Below are positions 1-8,867 of a stretch of 64,000 bases of DNA, in pieces (positions within the stretch are counted from its first letter, which is position 1; each line of letters begins with the position of its first letter). This DNA comes from Dorea_A sp016295505. GTDB lineage: Bacteria > Bacillota > Clostridia > Lachnospirales > Lachnospiraceae. Where the stretch lies: contig NZ_JBDOHS010000002.1 in NCBI RefSeq assembly GCF_039832105.1, positions 248,001 to 312,000 of the forward strand, given 5' to 3'. The translations under genes and the position numbers were made by a program. The notes beneath the pieces were generated by a model. It was not told the DNA's origin. It did no database searches and saw only the letters and a program-made list of their open reading frames with translations.

Positions 1-61
1 GCACAGTTGTCAAGTATTTAACAACCATCATTTCCACTCCGATACATTTTCTCTGTTTTTA

Positions 62-1006
62 CTAAAAATCCGTGTACATTTCCGGCAAATCAAACAATGA
101 AATCTGATTATCTCTGCTGGATTCCAGATCCTGATCTGTAATCACCTCATCACCTCTCAGATGTCCACTCAGAATCGGAGATTCCGGATCATGCTGATCG
201 AATTTCTTTTTTGCACTCTCAAGGCTTCCGGTCGCATAACAATACCTGCATCCGTGTGTACAGGTATCATACATTCCGATATCAATGCTTTCTGCGCATC
301 CGCATTCTCTGCGTTGTCCGGAATCCTTCTTAAGATCCAACTTATATCCAATCAGACTGCGGATTCTGTCCTTGTCAATACAGGCACCGTGACAGATACC
401 GTACCTGCTCAAATCGATTTTTTCTGCACATGTATATAACGGAAGGTGATGTTTTTTTGCAATCTTTGACAACCCTTTTGCAAGTTCTTCCATGTCTTCT
501 CTTTCCGGTTCCAGGAAACAACTTCCTTTATATGAATCATAAAAACTGAATATGCACCTTGTCGTCGCCTCATGAAGCCATTCACACATCATCTCAAACT
601 TCTCAAGGTGATAGGAAATCGTATATTTTTCTGTCAGAAGAATGGGATCAAATCTCCAGTCCATTCTTTCTTTTCCCAGCATCTCACTGACAAGAAGAAA
701 CGTTGCCATAGATTCCGCCATGGAAGGAAGGTTTGTCTCCATCTCTTCTTCGTAATCTGTAATTGTCATCTGAAAATAGTACTGATATCCCATATCATCT
801 ATCTCTTTTAAAAACGGCAGCATCGGTTCCGGATTTTTTGTCCAGAATGCAATACAGTCCACCGTATCCGGCGACAGCACAATTCTTTTTACTTTTTTTC
901 GATTGTACGGATTGGGCACCATAACCTCCCCGGCTCTGAGCCGGTTCACAAACCATTCCGGATAGATAGCCGGGATATCCGTTCTCCTGCTTGCACTTAT
1001 AATCAT
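62..1006 (-). CDS. DUF1848 family protein with C-terminal Cys cluster
   Basis: The 314-aa protein begins ISASRRTDIPA, the typical start of DUF1848 proteins. Its C-terminal third is Cys-rich, including CGCAES and CTHGCRYCYA. This resembles a CxxxCxxC iron-sulfur site of radical-SAM type, though a different position in the chain and the lack of a recognisable SAM barrel make that an inference. The reaction is unknown. The start is supported by AGGAG about 8 nt upstream. It lies 15 nt downstream of the HD-domain gene and is probably the last gene of the RND/HD/DUF1848 operon. Bases 1-61, downstream of its stop, hold nothing I can identify. Confidence 0.8.
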   Translation of the reverse strand: MIISASRRTDIPAIYPEWFVNRLRAGEVMVPNPYNRKKVKRIVLSPDTVDCIAFWTKNPEPMLPFLKEIDDMGYQYYFQMTITDYEEEMETNLPSMAESMATFLLVSEMLGKERMDWRFDPILLTEKYTISYHLEKFEMMCEWLHEATTRCIFSFYDSYKGSCFLEPEREDMEELAKGLSKIAKKHHLPLYTCAEKIDLSRYGICHGACIDKDRIRSLIGYKLDLKKDSGQRRECGCAESIDIGMYDTCTHGCRYCYATGSLESAKKKFDQHDPESPILSGHLRGDEVITDQDLESSRDNQISLFDLPEMYTDF

Positions 1007-1021
1007 ATTCGCACTCCTGAC

Positions 1022-1558
1022 TTATCCGAAGTTCTTACGTACCAGACGGCAATACTCTTCGTACGCCTCCACACCGGCAAAAGCCTCTTTCAAAGATTCC
1101 TGCATTCCTTTATAATACCATCCGATTATCTCTTTATTTTTCATACGAAAGCGATTCCACAGTTCTTCTCCAACCACCGGATAATCTCGATTAATATCTC
1201 TCATATTGGACAGTTTATCTGCCAGAGCGACCATCTGTACTTCCCTGGGAGCAGTTCGGATATGCGTAATTGTTGCGGACTTCCGTTCCATCCACGTCCT
1301 GGACTTATCCTCACTCTCCTGTACAACAATATCCGCTACCCGTTCTGAAAATTCCCTTGCCAGAAGTTCCTTCGTAATTCCTTCACAGTCTTCTATCGTA
1401 TCATGCAGTACTGCCGCACTGATGACCTCTTCATCTCTTGTCATTGTCGATACGATATCCCCGACTTCTATCGGATGTACGATATACGGCCGTTTGGTTC
1501 CTTTCCTTACCTGTCCCTCGTGTGCTTTTGTGGCAAATTCAATCGCTTTGTTGATCAT
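1022..1558 (-). CDS. HD-domain (p)ppGpp hydrolase-like protein
   Basis: The 178-aa protein is an HD-domain metal-dependent phosphohydrolase of the SpoT/MESH1 type. The Mn-binding residues are visible as H28 in VHPIEV and H52-D53 in LHDTIED. A second conserved helix, ALADKLSNM, supplies a later Asp. It is far shorter than RelA/SpoT and has no synthetase, TGS or ACT domain, so it could hydrolyse ppGpp or act on another nucleotide. An AAGGAGAGG ribosome site precedes the ATG. It starts 14 nt after the RND transporter stop, which indicates co-transcription. Confidence 0.82.
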   Translation of the reverse strand: MINKAIEFATKAHEGQVRKGTKRPYIVHPIEVGDIVSTMTRDEEVISAAVLHDTIEDCEGITKELLAREFSERVADIVVQESEDKSRTWMERKSATITHIRTAPREVQMVALADKLSNMRDINRDYPVVGEELWNRFRMKNKEIIGWYYKGMQESLKEAFAGVEAYEEYCRLVRKNFG

Positions 1559-1572
1559 GATGGTACCTCTCC

Positions 1573-4500
1573 TTATTCTTCTATCTCCTCACGCAACCTT
1601 GCTTTTTCTTTTTTATGGAACATATCATATATACATGGTACTACGATCAGCGTAAGCACTGTTCCATAGATCAACCCTCCGATCGTAACAACAGCCATCG
1701 GCTGCACCATATCTGCCCCCATTCCAAAGCCTGCAGACATAGTAGACAGACCAAGGATTGTTGTCAGAGCAGTCATGACAATCGGACGCAGTCTTGCTTT
1801 TCCCGCTTCTTCCAGTGCTTCTCTTCTCTCCAGCCCCTGTTCCTGAAGCTGATTTGTATAATCAATAAAAACAATCCCATTATTTACGATGATACCGGAC
1901 AACATTACGAATCCGATCATCGCAATGACACTGACGGACATTCCGGACAGCCACAGTGCCAGAAGTCCTCCCGTAAACGCAAGTGGTACTGTAAACATAA
2001 CAATGAACGGAGAACGCAGAGACTGAAACTGCGCAACCATAATCAGATACATGAACACAATTGCCAGACCAAGCATCTTAAAGAGTTCCGTCATCGCTTC
2101 ATTAATGGTCGCATCCTCTCCCGTCATCTCTACCTCATATCCTTCCGGGACTTCGTATGCTTTTAATTCCTTTTTGACGCGATTGCTGACAATTCCAATA
2201 TTATCACCATCCGCAATTTCTGCAGTCACAGACATATAGCGGCTCTGGTTCTTCCGACTGATCGCCTTCAGACCGGATGCATCTTCAAAAGATGCTATAT
2301 CTGCAAGTTTTACTTCCTCCTTACTTCCATCCTGCTTTTCTACGGTAACAGTCATATTCCGAATATCTTCTCTGGACAATTTTTCATCTGCTTCATCCAA
2401 AACATACACATCATAATCATCCGTATCTGTCGACAGTACTGTCGCCACACGTGATGCCGCAAGCCTTCCGTACAGACTCTGATATACCTGAGCAACGGTG
2501 AGCCCTTGTGAAGCCGCTTTGTCTTTGTCGACAATCACCCGAAGTTCCTCTGTATTTTCTTCTGTTCCGTCAGATACATTTTTTGTCCCTTTGACATCTT
2601 CTACAAGACGTTTGACGTCTCCTGCTATTTTCTGGAGCTGATCCAGATCCTTTCCTCTGATCTGGATGTTGATTCCCGAGGCTCCCAGGGAACTCATGTC
2701 CATATTGGACATATTCACTGTCAGTTCACCACTGATATCTTTGGTTACTTTTTCAATCTCATTTTTCAATTCCTCATTCGACATGGACGGATTTTCTCTG
2801 GTCGTTGCATAGATCTCGATCTTATTACTCTCCGTCTGCGTCCCCATCATATCTGAGGAAGACACAAGTCCGCCAATATCTTCTATATCTTCTATCTTCC
2901 CAACTCTTTCCATCACCTGATCAGCCACTTTTGCAGTATCTTCCAGACTGGTTCCTTTTTCTGTTTCGAGCGACATACTGATCTGTGTGCTTTCCATTGT
3001 CGGAATAAATTCTGTTCCATTTGAATATGCAAGAGCAATGCTGCCTGCAAATAAAGCGAGAGCTCCGATCAGAACCAGAATCTTTTTGTTTAATAATATG
3101 GTTAGAATACGTCCATATACATTCCGGATACGGGTAAACACCATGGATTCCTTTGCATTCGTTTTACGCAGCATTCCGGCTGACATCATCGGTACCACCG
3201 TCAGTGCCACCAGAAGACTTGCCAACAGCGAATATGCAATTGTAAGTCCCATATCCACAAACAGCTGCCTTGTAATCCCCTCCGTAAATACAATTGGAAG
3301 AAATACACAGATCGTCGTCAGTGTAGAGGCCAGAATTGCACCACTCACCTGCTTTGCACCCTGAACCGCTGCCTCTTTGGCAGTTTTCCCCTCTTCATTA
3401 CGCATTCGGTAGATATTTTCAATCACAACAATCGAATTATCCACCAGCATTCCGACCCCAAGCGCAAGGCCGGACAATGATATAACGTTCAGTGTCACCC
3501 CTGAAAAATACATGGCAACCAGAGCTGTCGTAATACTGATTGGAATAGAACATGCAATCACCAGAGTCATACGGATACTCTTTAAAAATACCAGAAGAAT
3601 CAAAATTGCCAGAATGGCACCAAACACCAGATTTTCCAAAACAGAATGAACCACCATGTCAATATAGACTCCCTGATCCATCAGTGTAACTGTCTGTATT
3701 TCCTCATTTTCTTCTTTGATCCTCTCAAATCTATCCAGTACTCTGTCACTGACATCTCCGGTTGAATAACCGGTCTGTTTCTGGATCACCAGCATGACTC
3801 CCGGTTCGCCATTTATCTTCGCATATGTTTCATCTGAATTATCCACAAGTTCTACACTTGCAACATCAGACAACCGGATCGGATCAATTCCTTCCATATC
3901 AAGAATGGTAAGATTCTTTAATTCATCTATATCCCTGAATTTGTCTCCTACCCGCACAAGATAATTCAGCCCGTCCTCTGAAACATATCCGGCCGGCATT
4001 CGAAAGTTATTAGCCGCAAGAATCGTTTTTATGGTATCCGCATTCAAAATTCCCGCAACGTCAGCCCCTGCAAGTGCCTCTCCCTGTGATGACTCAAGCT
4101 GCGCTTCCTGCATCTGAAGTGCCGCTTCTCCCGTCGCGATCTGTGCCGTTCCTTCTCCAATTCCCACAGCCGCTGTAAATTGAGCAGAGGCAAGCTGTCC
4201 TCTCGCCTCCGCAAGAGACAATGCCCCGTCATTCACCTGTTTCTGCATTGCAGACAGTTGTTCCTTCCCATCCACAATCTGCGAAAGCGCATCCTGCAGC
4301 TGTTGTTCCTGAGCTTCTACTTTCTGTATCGATTCCTCCAGCGTCTCAAAAGTAATTCCCCGCTCTTCCAGTGATACCCGAAGCTGTTCCATCTGTTCCT
4401 GAATCTGTGCTTTTTGTTCCTCCGTCAGATCCTGTTCCAGCATTTGCTTCAGGTTCTGATACTGTTCCTGTACAGACTTCAGTGATGTAAGTTCAAGCTG

Positions 4501-5343
4501 TATAATCATAAGCTGCTGACTGACCTGGGATTCTGCAAGATTCAGTTCAGCCATCTTCTCGTTAATCTCCAGCTGAGCCTGTTTCAGCTCCTCGCTTTTC
4601 ACCGACAGCTGGGATTCTGCCGATGCAAGTCCGGATGCAGCCTGTTCCTTTCCAAGATCCAGTGCTGCTTTTCCGTTCTCGACCTGCTGTCTTGCCTCAT
4701 CCAGGGCTTCTTTTGCTTCATTGATCCTGCGCTCCAGTTCAGCCCGGATCTCATCACTCAGCTGATTGATATTCTCCTCATTTAACGTAACTTCAACTGT
4801 TTCTTCTATACTCCCGGACGTTGTCACAGAGGCTACGCCCTCTACACTTTCAATCTCCGGAAGAACCTTTTCTTCAATCACCTTACTCGTTTCTGCCGCA
4901 TCATCGCTCCTGGCACTGACTGCCGCAATCAGAACCGGCATCATATCCGGATTCAGCTTCATGATAATAGGATCCGATACCTCTTCCGGCCAATACCCCT
5001 TAATCTGATCCAGACTCTCCCTCATCTCTATCGTAACCGAGTCCATGTTCGCTGTCTGATCAAATTCCAGGATCACCGTCGAAGAATTATCGCTGGATAT
5101 CGACTGCACCGTTTTAATATTGCTGACAGTCGCCATTGTCTGTTCAACCGGCTTGGTAACAATCTCTTCCACTTCTTCCGGACTTGCACCCACATATCCT
5201 GTAATAACGAGTGCGTACGGAAGGTTTATGCTTGGCAGAAGATCAACCGTCATATGTGTAAATGACACAACACCTAATATGATAATCAATACAACTCCCA
5301 CAACTACTGTATAAGGTTTCTTCACACTAAATCCTGATAACAT
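1573..5343 (-). CDS. RND-family efflux transporter permease with coiled-coil insert
   Basis: This is a large inner-membrane proton-driven exporter of the AcrB/hydrophobe-amphiphile type, about 1256 aa. The start used is the internal ATG preceded by AGAAGG; an ATG 10 codons upstream (position 5373) has no ribosome site. TM1 is followed by a porter domain (TVDLLPSINLPYALV, GASPEEVEE), and two blocks of membrane helices are visible, each with the family motif region (for example LALGVGMLVDNSIVVIENI and FVMLSGIIVNNGIVFIDY). Unlike AcrB it carries a roughly 230-residue Gln/Glu/Ala-rich heptad-like insert at about residues 195-430. No adaptor or outer-membrane gene is adjacent, as expected in a monoderm. 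The substrate is unknown. It is first gene of an operon with the HD and DUF1848 genes. Confidence 0.9.
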   Translation of the reverse strand: MLSGFSVKKPYTVVVGVVLIIILGVVSFTHMTVDLLPSINLPYALVITGYVGASPEEVEEIVTKPVEQTMATVSNIKTVQSISSDNSSTVILEFDQTANMDSVTIEMRESLDQIKGYWPEEVSDPIIMKLNPDMMPVLIAAVSARSDDAAETSKVIEEKVLPEIESVEGVASVTTSGSIEETVEVTLNEENINQLSDEIRAELERRINEAKEALDEARQQVENGKAALDLGKEQAASGLASAESQLSVKSEELKQAQLEINEKMAELNLAESQVSQQLMIIQLELTSLKSVQEQYQNLKQMLEQDLTEEQKAQIQEQMEQLRVSLEERGITFETLEESIQKVEAQEQQLQDALSQIVDGKEQLSAMQKQVNDGALSLAEARGQLASAQFTAAVGIGEGTAQIATGEAALQMQEAQLESSQGEALAGADVAGILNADTIKTILAANNFRMPAGYVSEDGLNYLVRVGDKFRDIDELKNLTILDMEGIDPIRLSDVASVELVDNSDETYAKINGEPGVMLVIQKQTGYSTGDVSDRVLDRFERIKEENEEIQTVTLMDQGVYIDMVVHSVLENLVFGAILAILILLVFLKSIRMTLVIACSIPISITTALVAMYFSGVTLNVISLSGLALGVGMLVDNSIVVIENIYRMRNEEGKTAKEAAVQGAKQVSGAILASTLTTICVFLPIVFTEGITRQLFVDMGLTIAYSLLASLLVALTVVPMMSAGMLRKTNAKESMVFTRIRNVYGRILTILLNKKILVLIGALALFAGSIALAYSNGTEFIPTMESTQISMSLETEKGTSLEDTAKVADQVMERVGKIEDIEDIGGLVSSSDMMGTQTESNKIEIYATTRENPSMSNEELKNEIEKVTKDISGELTVNMSNMDMSSLGASGINIQIRGKDLDQLQKIAGDVKRLVEDVKGTKNVSDGTEENTEELRVIVDKDKAASQGLTVAQVYQSLYGRLAASRVATVLSTDTDDYDVYVLDEADEKLSREDIRNMTVTVEKQDGSKEEVKLADIASFEDASGLKAISRKNQSRYMSVTAEIADGDNIGIVSNRVKKELKAYEVPEGYEVEMTGEDATINEAMTELFKMLGLAIVFMYLIMVAQFQSLRSPFIVMFTVPLAFTGGLLALWLSGMSVSVIAMIGFVMLSGIIVNNGIVFIDYTNQLQEQGLERREALEEAGKARLRPIVMTALTTILGLSTMSAGFGMGADMVQPMAVVTIGGLIYGTVLTLIVVPCIYDMFHKKEKARLREEIEE

Positions 5344-5456
5344 TGGATGCCTTCTTTCATTTTTATCTTCCATATCGTCTGGACATGAATATTACTTTCA
5401 TTATATAATAAAACTCCGAAAAACAAAATTAAAATATATAAAATCAGGAGTCAGAT

Positions 5457-6191
5457 ATGAATCGTAAAACTGTTTTTATTACAGGTGCATCCCGCGGAAT
5501 CGGAAAAAGCGCCGCAATATTATTTGCTTCAAAAGGATATCATACTTTTTTGAATTGTGCCTCGTCCCTGGAGGCTTTAGAAAATGTAAAAGAAACCATA
5601 GAAACTCGTTTTCAGGTGCCATGCACACTGGTTCCCGGTGATGTAGGGAATCCTGAGAATGTCGCACAGATCTATACACAGATTTATCAGCAATGTGACC
5701 ATCTGGATGTCCTTGTAAACAACGCCGGTATTTCCTACATCGGGCTTTTGACCGATATGAGCATCGAAGAATGGGAGCATGTCATTCATACGAATCTGTC
5801 TTCCGTTTTTTACTGCTGTCGGGAAGCCATCCTTCCGATGGTATCGCAGAAATCCGGAAAAATCATCAATATCTCCTCCATGTGGGGAACTTCCGGAGCC
5901 TCCTGCGAAGTCGCCTACTCTGCTGCCAAATCCGGAGTAAACGGGTTCACACGGGCACTTGCCAAAGAGCTTGCTCCAAGCAATATCCAGGTAAACGCCA
6001 TTGCCTGCGGAGTCATTGACACAGATATGAACCGTCAGCTGTCCGCCCGAGAGCGGGAGGCTCTGGAAGAAGAAATTCCCGCCGGAAGATATGGAACTCC
6101 GGATGAAATCGCACAGATTATCTGGGATATTGCCAACGCACCCGCATATATGACTGGTCAGATCATCGGAGTAGACGGCGGATATCTCTAA
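5457..6191 (+). CDS. SDR family NAD(P)-dependent oxidoreductase (FabG-like)
   Basis: The 244-aa protein is a classical short-chain dehydrogenase. It shows the Rossmann motif TGASRGIG (9-16), NNAG (88-91), the catalytic Ser near residue 140, and Y154-x3-K158. The C-terminus, GQIIGVDGGYL, matches FabG-like enzymes. It could be a 3-oxoacyl-ACP reductase paralogue, but there are no other fatty-acid genes nearby, so the substrate is open. AGGAG lies 8 nt before the ATG. It is transcribed divergently from the RND operon, and its 3' end overlaps the convergent exoA stop by 4 nt. Confidence 0.88.
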   Translation: MNRKTVFITGASRGIGKSAAILFASKGYHTFLNCASSLEALENVKETIETRFQVPCTLVPGDVGNPENVAQIYTQIYQQCDHLDVLVNNAGISYIGLLTDMSIEEWEHVIHTNLSSVFYCCREAILPMVSQKSGKIINISSMWGTSGASCEVAYSAAKSGVNGFTRALAKELAPSNIQVNAIACGVIDTDMNRQLSAREREALEEEIPAGRYGTPDEIAQIIWDIANAPAYMTGQIIGVDGGYL

Positions 6192-6940
6192 TCGATATCC
6201 AGCTCTACAGGGCAATGATCTGATCCCATAACATCCGTCAGAATCTTCGCGTCTTTCAGGCGGTCTTTCAGGCATTCCGAGACGCAGAAGTAATCAATAC
6301 GCCACCCTGCATTCTTGGCTCTTGCACTGAATCTGTAGGACCACCAGGAATAGATTCCTGTTACATCCGGATAAAAATACCGGAATGTATCAATGAATCC
6401 AGCTTCAAGTAGTGCCGTGAATTTTTCACGTTCCTCATCCGTAAATCCGGCATTTTTCCGGTTAGTCTTTGGATTCTTAAGGTCAATTTCTTTATGTGCG
6501 ACGTTCAGATCCCCACAGAATATCACTGGCTTCTTTTCTTCCAGCTTTTTCAAATAACTCAGGAATTCATCCTCCCACTGCATCCTGTAAGAAAGCCTTG
6601 CCAGCTCATTCTGTGAGTTCGGAGTATATACCGTCACAAAATAATAATCCGCAAATTCCAGAGTGATCACACGACCTTCTTTGTCATGCTCTTCCACTCC
6701 GATTCCATAAGCTACTGACAATGGTTCCACCTTTGTAAAAATTGCCGTGCCGGAATATCCTTTTTTCTCCGCATAATTCCAATACTGACAGTATCCGGGA
6801 AGTTCTAATTCCAACTGACCTGCCTGCATCTTAGATTCCTGTATACAGAACACGTCTGCATCTAGATCTCTGAACACATCCAGAAATCCTTTCTGCACAC
6901 ATGCACGAATTCCATTCACATTCCATGAAATAAATTTCAT
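6188..6940 (-). CDS. exoA: Exodeoxyribonuclease III (AP endonuclease)
   Basis: The 250-aa length is normal for ExoA/Xth. The EEP-fold motifs are clear: WNVNGIRA at the N-terminus, IQESK with the metal-binding Glu, NVAHKEIDL with the catalytic Asn-Asp region, and SDHCPVELDID at the C-terminus carrying the catalytic Asp-His. The enzyme cuts 5' of abasic sites in base excision repair and has 3'-5' exonuclease activity. A GGAGGACAG ribosome site precedes the ATG. It converges on the SDR gene with a 4-nt overlap. Confidence 0.96.
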   Translation of the reverse strand: MKFISWNVNGIRACVQKGFLDVFRDLDADVFCIQESKMQAGQLELELPGYCQYWNYAEKKGYSGTAIFTKVEPLSVAYGIGVEEHDKEGRVITLEFADYYFVTVYTPNSQNELARLSYRMQWEDEFLSYLKKLEEKKPVIFCGDLNVAHKEIDLKNPKTNRKNAGFTDEEREKFTALLEAGFIDTFRYFYPDVTGIYSWWSYRFSARAKNAGWRIDYFCVSECLKDRLKDAKILTDVMGSDHCPVELDID

Positions 6941-6997
6941 CTTCTGTCCTCCCTCATATGATAAAACGCGACATCCACTTTCATCGCATGCTATATT

Positions 6998-7732
6998 TTA
7001 ATAATAGACTTTTCTAAGAAAAAGGCCTCTTGCCGGAGCCAGGAATCCCGCCAGACTCCGATCTTCAGCAGCTATCACAACCGGAAGCTTTGATGCATCT
7101 CTTTTTCCGGTTCCGATCTCCAGAAGAGTACCTGTCAATATCCGCACCATATGGTATAAAAATCCAGTACCATAATAGGTGATCCGCACTTTCTCTCCAC
7201 TGCTTACAATCTTGATATTCGTAATCTTCCGAATCGGATCCTTGCAGTCCTTGTCATCGGTAAAACTGGTAAAATTCTTCGGGCCGATCAGATACTTTGT
7301 TGCATCTCTCATCGCCTCAATATCCAGCTTTTCCGGATAATGATAACAATATCTTCTTGAGAACACATCCGGCTTTTCCCGACAGTCAATATAATATTCA
7401 TATTTCTTCCCTTTTGCGCTTTTCCGGGCATGGAAACCATTCTTTGCAAGCTCCACTTTAATAATACGAATATCTTCCGGAAGATACCTGTTCAGTGAAT
7501 CTTTCAGTTCTTTTGTATCATACAGCTTTGACAGCTTTACGCTGGCCACCTGACCCCGGGCATGAACACCGGCATCGGTGCGCCCCGAACCGTCAACATG
7601 TACACGATAGCCAACCAGCTTGCCAATACTCCGTTCAAGAATAAACTGAATGGTATTGTCGGTAGTCGCCTGTCTCTGCCATCCCTGATATCTGCTTCCA
7701 TCATAAGAAATGGTTAACTTATACGTTCTCAT
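6998..7732 (-). CDS. truA: tRNA pseudouridine(38-40) synthase TruA
   Basis: The 244-aa protein matches TruA across its length. It has YDGSRYQGWQRQ near the N-terminus and the catalytic-Asp motif GSGRTDAGVHARGQV at about residues 47-61, plus FLYHMVRI near the C-terminus. It converts uridines 38-40 of the tRNA anticodon arm to pseudouridine. It starts 25 nt downstream of the nrdR stop on the same strand, with AGGTGAT as ribosome site, so the two may be co-transcribed. Confidence 0.96.
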   Translation of the reverse strand: MRTYKLTISYDGSRYQGWQRQATTDNTIQFILERSIGKLVGYRVHVDGSGRTDAGVHARGQVASVKLSKLYDTKELKDSLNRYLPEDIRIIKVELAKNGFHARKSAKGKKYEYYIDCREKPDVFSRRYCYHYPEKLDIEAMRDATKYLIGPKNFTSFTDDKDCKDPIRKITNIKIVSSGEKVRITYYGTGFLYHMVRILTGTLLEIGTGKRDASKLPVVIAAEDRSLAGFLAPARGLFLRKVYY

Positions 7733-7757
7733 ATCATCACCTAATCTGTTTTGTATC

Positions 7758-8207
7758 TCATTTTAATATTTTTTTCAACTCATCCATAAAAGTATTCACA
7801 TCTTTGAATTCTCTGTATACAGATGCAAACCTTACATAAGCCACTTCATCCAGTCCTTTCAGTTCCTCCATCACAATCTCTCCGATCACATTGCTGGGAA
7901 CTTCTTTTTCTTCCAGGCTGAAGATTTTCGTCTCTATACGATCAATCGTCTTCTGAATATCTGACGTCGCCACCGGACGCTTATAACATGCCCTGAGGAC
8001 GCCATTTTCTATCTTTCTTCGCTCGTACTGTTCTCTGGTATTATCTTTTTTTATTATAGTAAGCGGAATTGTTTCAACCTTTTCATAGGTAGTAAACCTC
8101 TTTCCACAAACGTCACACGAACGTCTTCTGCGGATAGAATTTCCATCTTCCGCCGGTCGGGAATCGATAACTCTTGTATCCGGATGGCTGCAATATGGGC
8201 ACTTCAT
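7758..8207 (-). CDS. nrdR: Transcriptional repressor NrdR
   Basis: The 149-aa protein has the NrdR zinc ribbon, CPYC followed by CDVCGKRF, with RVIDSRPAEDG and IRRRR between them. The ATP-cone follows (VIKK-like TIIKKDNTREQYERRKI). NrdR senses ATP/dATP and represses ribonucleotide reductase operons. The ATG follows AGGAACGATCAAG. It is in the usual Clostridia neighbourhood of ymxH and truA. No ribonucleotide reductase gene lies in the window. Confidence 0.97.
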   Translation of the reverse strand: MKCPYCSHPDTRVIDSRPAEDGNSIRRRRSCDVCGKRFTTYEKVETIPLTIIKKDNTREQYERRKIENGVLRACYKRPVATSDIQKTIDRIETKIFSLEEKEVPSNVIGEIVMEELKGLDEVAYVRFASVYREFKDVNTFMDELKKILK

Positions 8208-8284
8208 CTTGATCGTTCCTTTCTGTCTATGTTCTTATTTCTCTAGATAAATACAGTATATCTGCAATACTCTTATAAGTCAAA

Positions 8285-8536
8285 TTACTTTTCTTTTCTC
8301 TTTTCTTCGTGTATCTCTACAAGTATAATATCCGGCCCGATCTTCTTAATGCACTGGAATGGAATGACATATTCTGCTCCCTCACCAAACAAACCGCATA
8401 ACTTTCCGCTCTTCGGTATGATCAATGCTTCTATATTTCCTTTGCATTCATCTATGATCAGATCCACTACAAATCCCAGCCTTTTACAGTCACATGCATT
8501 GATAACTTCCTTATCTTCCAGCTCTGACAGACGCAT
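8285..8536 (-). CDS. ylmC: YlmC/YmxH family PRC-barrel sporulation protein
   Basis: The 83-aa protein begins MRLSELEDKEVIN and contains RLGFVVDLIID and ALIIPKSGK, the single PRC-barrel pattern of YlmC/YmxH proteins. In Bacillus these are associated with sporulation; the molecular role is not known. The gene precedes nrdR with a 77-nt gap. The start is supported by GGGGGAAT upstream. Its presence suggests a spore-forming lineage. Confidence 0.88.
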   Translation of the reverse strand: MRLSELEDKEVINACDCKRLGFVVDLIIDECKGNIEALIIPKSGKLCGLFGEGAEYVIPFQCIKKIGPDIILVEIHEEKRKEK

Positions 8537-8580
8537 ACATATTCCCCCTGTTCAAGACCTGCTTTTATAATAATATATGA

Positions 8581-8612
8581 AAAAAGTATCCAGAATTCAC
8601 CTTCCGGATACT
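8581..8612 (-). terminator. Rho-independent terminator after the ferredoxin gene
   Basis: On the minus strand the arms AAGTATCC and GGATACTT pair and are followed by a T-run. It lies just after the ferredoxin stop. Confidence 0.75.
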
Positions 8613-8618
8613 TCTTAC

Positions 8619-8804
8619 CTAATCTTCAATATCAATGACTGCCACAGGGCATGCATCTCTTGCTTCCTGTGCTGTATTCTCATCCTCAGGCAATACATCT
8701 GCATACGCTTCCGCCAGTCCGTCATCATTGAACCGAAATACTTCCGGACAGGTTGCGACACATGCGCCACAGGAAATACATCCATCATTCACTTTTGCTT
8801 TCAC
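8619..8804 (-). CDS. Small [4Fe-4S] ferredoxin
   Basis: The 61-aa protein has CISCGACVATCPE at residues 9-20 and a distal DACPV, enough to ligate one [4Fe-4S] cluster; the fourth Cys of the first motif may form a disulfide. It is an electron carrier of the single-cluster Clostridium/Thermotoga type. The start codon is GTG, chosen because GGAGG lies 8 nt upstream and no in-frame ATG fits. It is a monocistronic unit with its own terminator, next to the carbamate-kinase-like gene and a ferredoxin-dependent oxidoreductase operon. Confidence 0.92.
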   Translation of the reverse strand: MKAKVNDGCISCGACVATCPEVFRFNDDGLAEAYADVLPEDENTAQEARDACPVAVIDIED

Positions 8805-8867
8805 GGGACATTCCTCCTTGTCTTTTTCAGATAGTATGTCCCGCTTTCCGGTTTTTAATCATAATCT

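Noticed and set aside
5577..6275. Long open frame on the minus strand opposite the SDR gene
   Set aside because: It is antisense to a clear SDR and exoA region, lacks a ribosome site and has low-complexity, Cys/Gly-rich translation typical of shadow frames.
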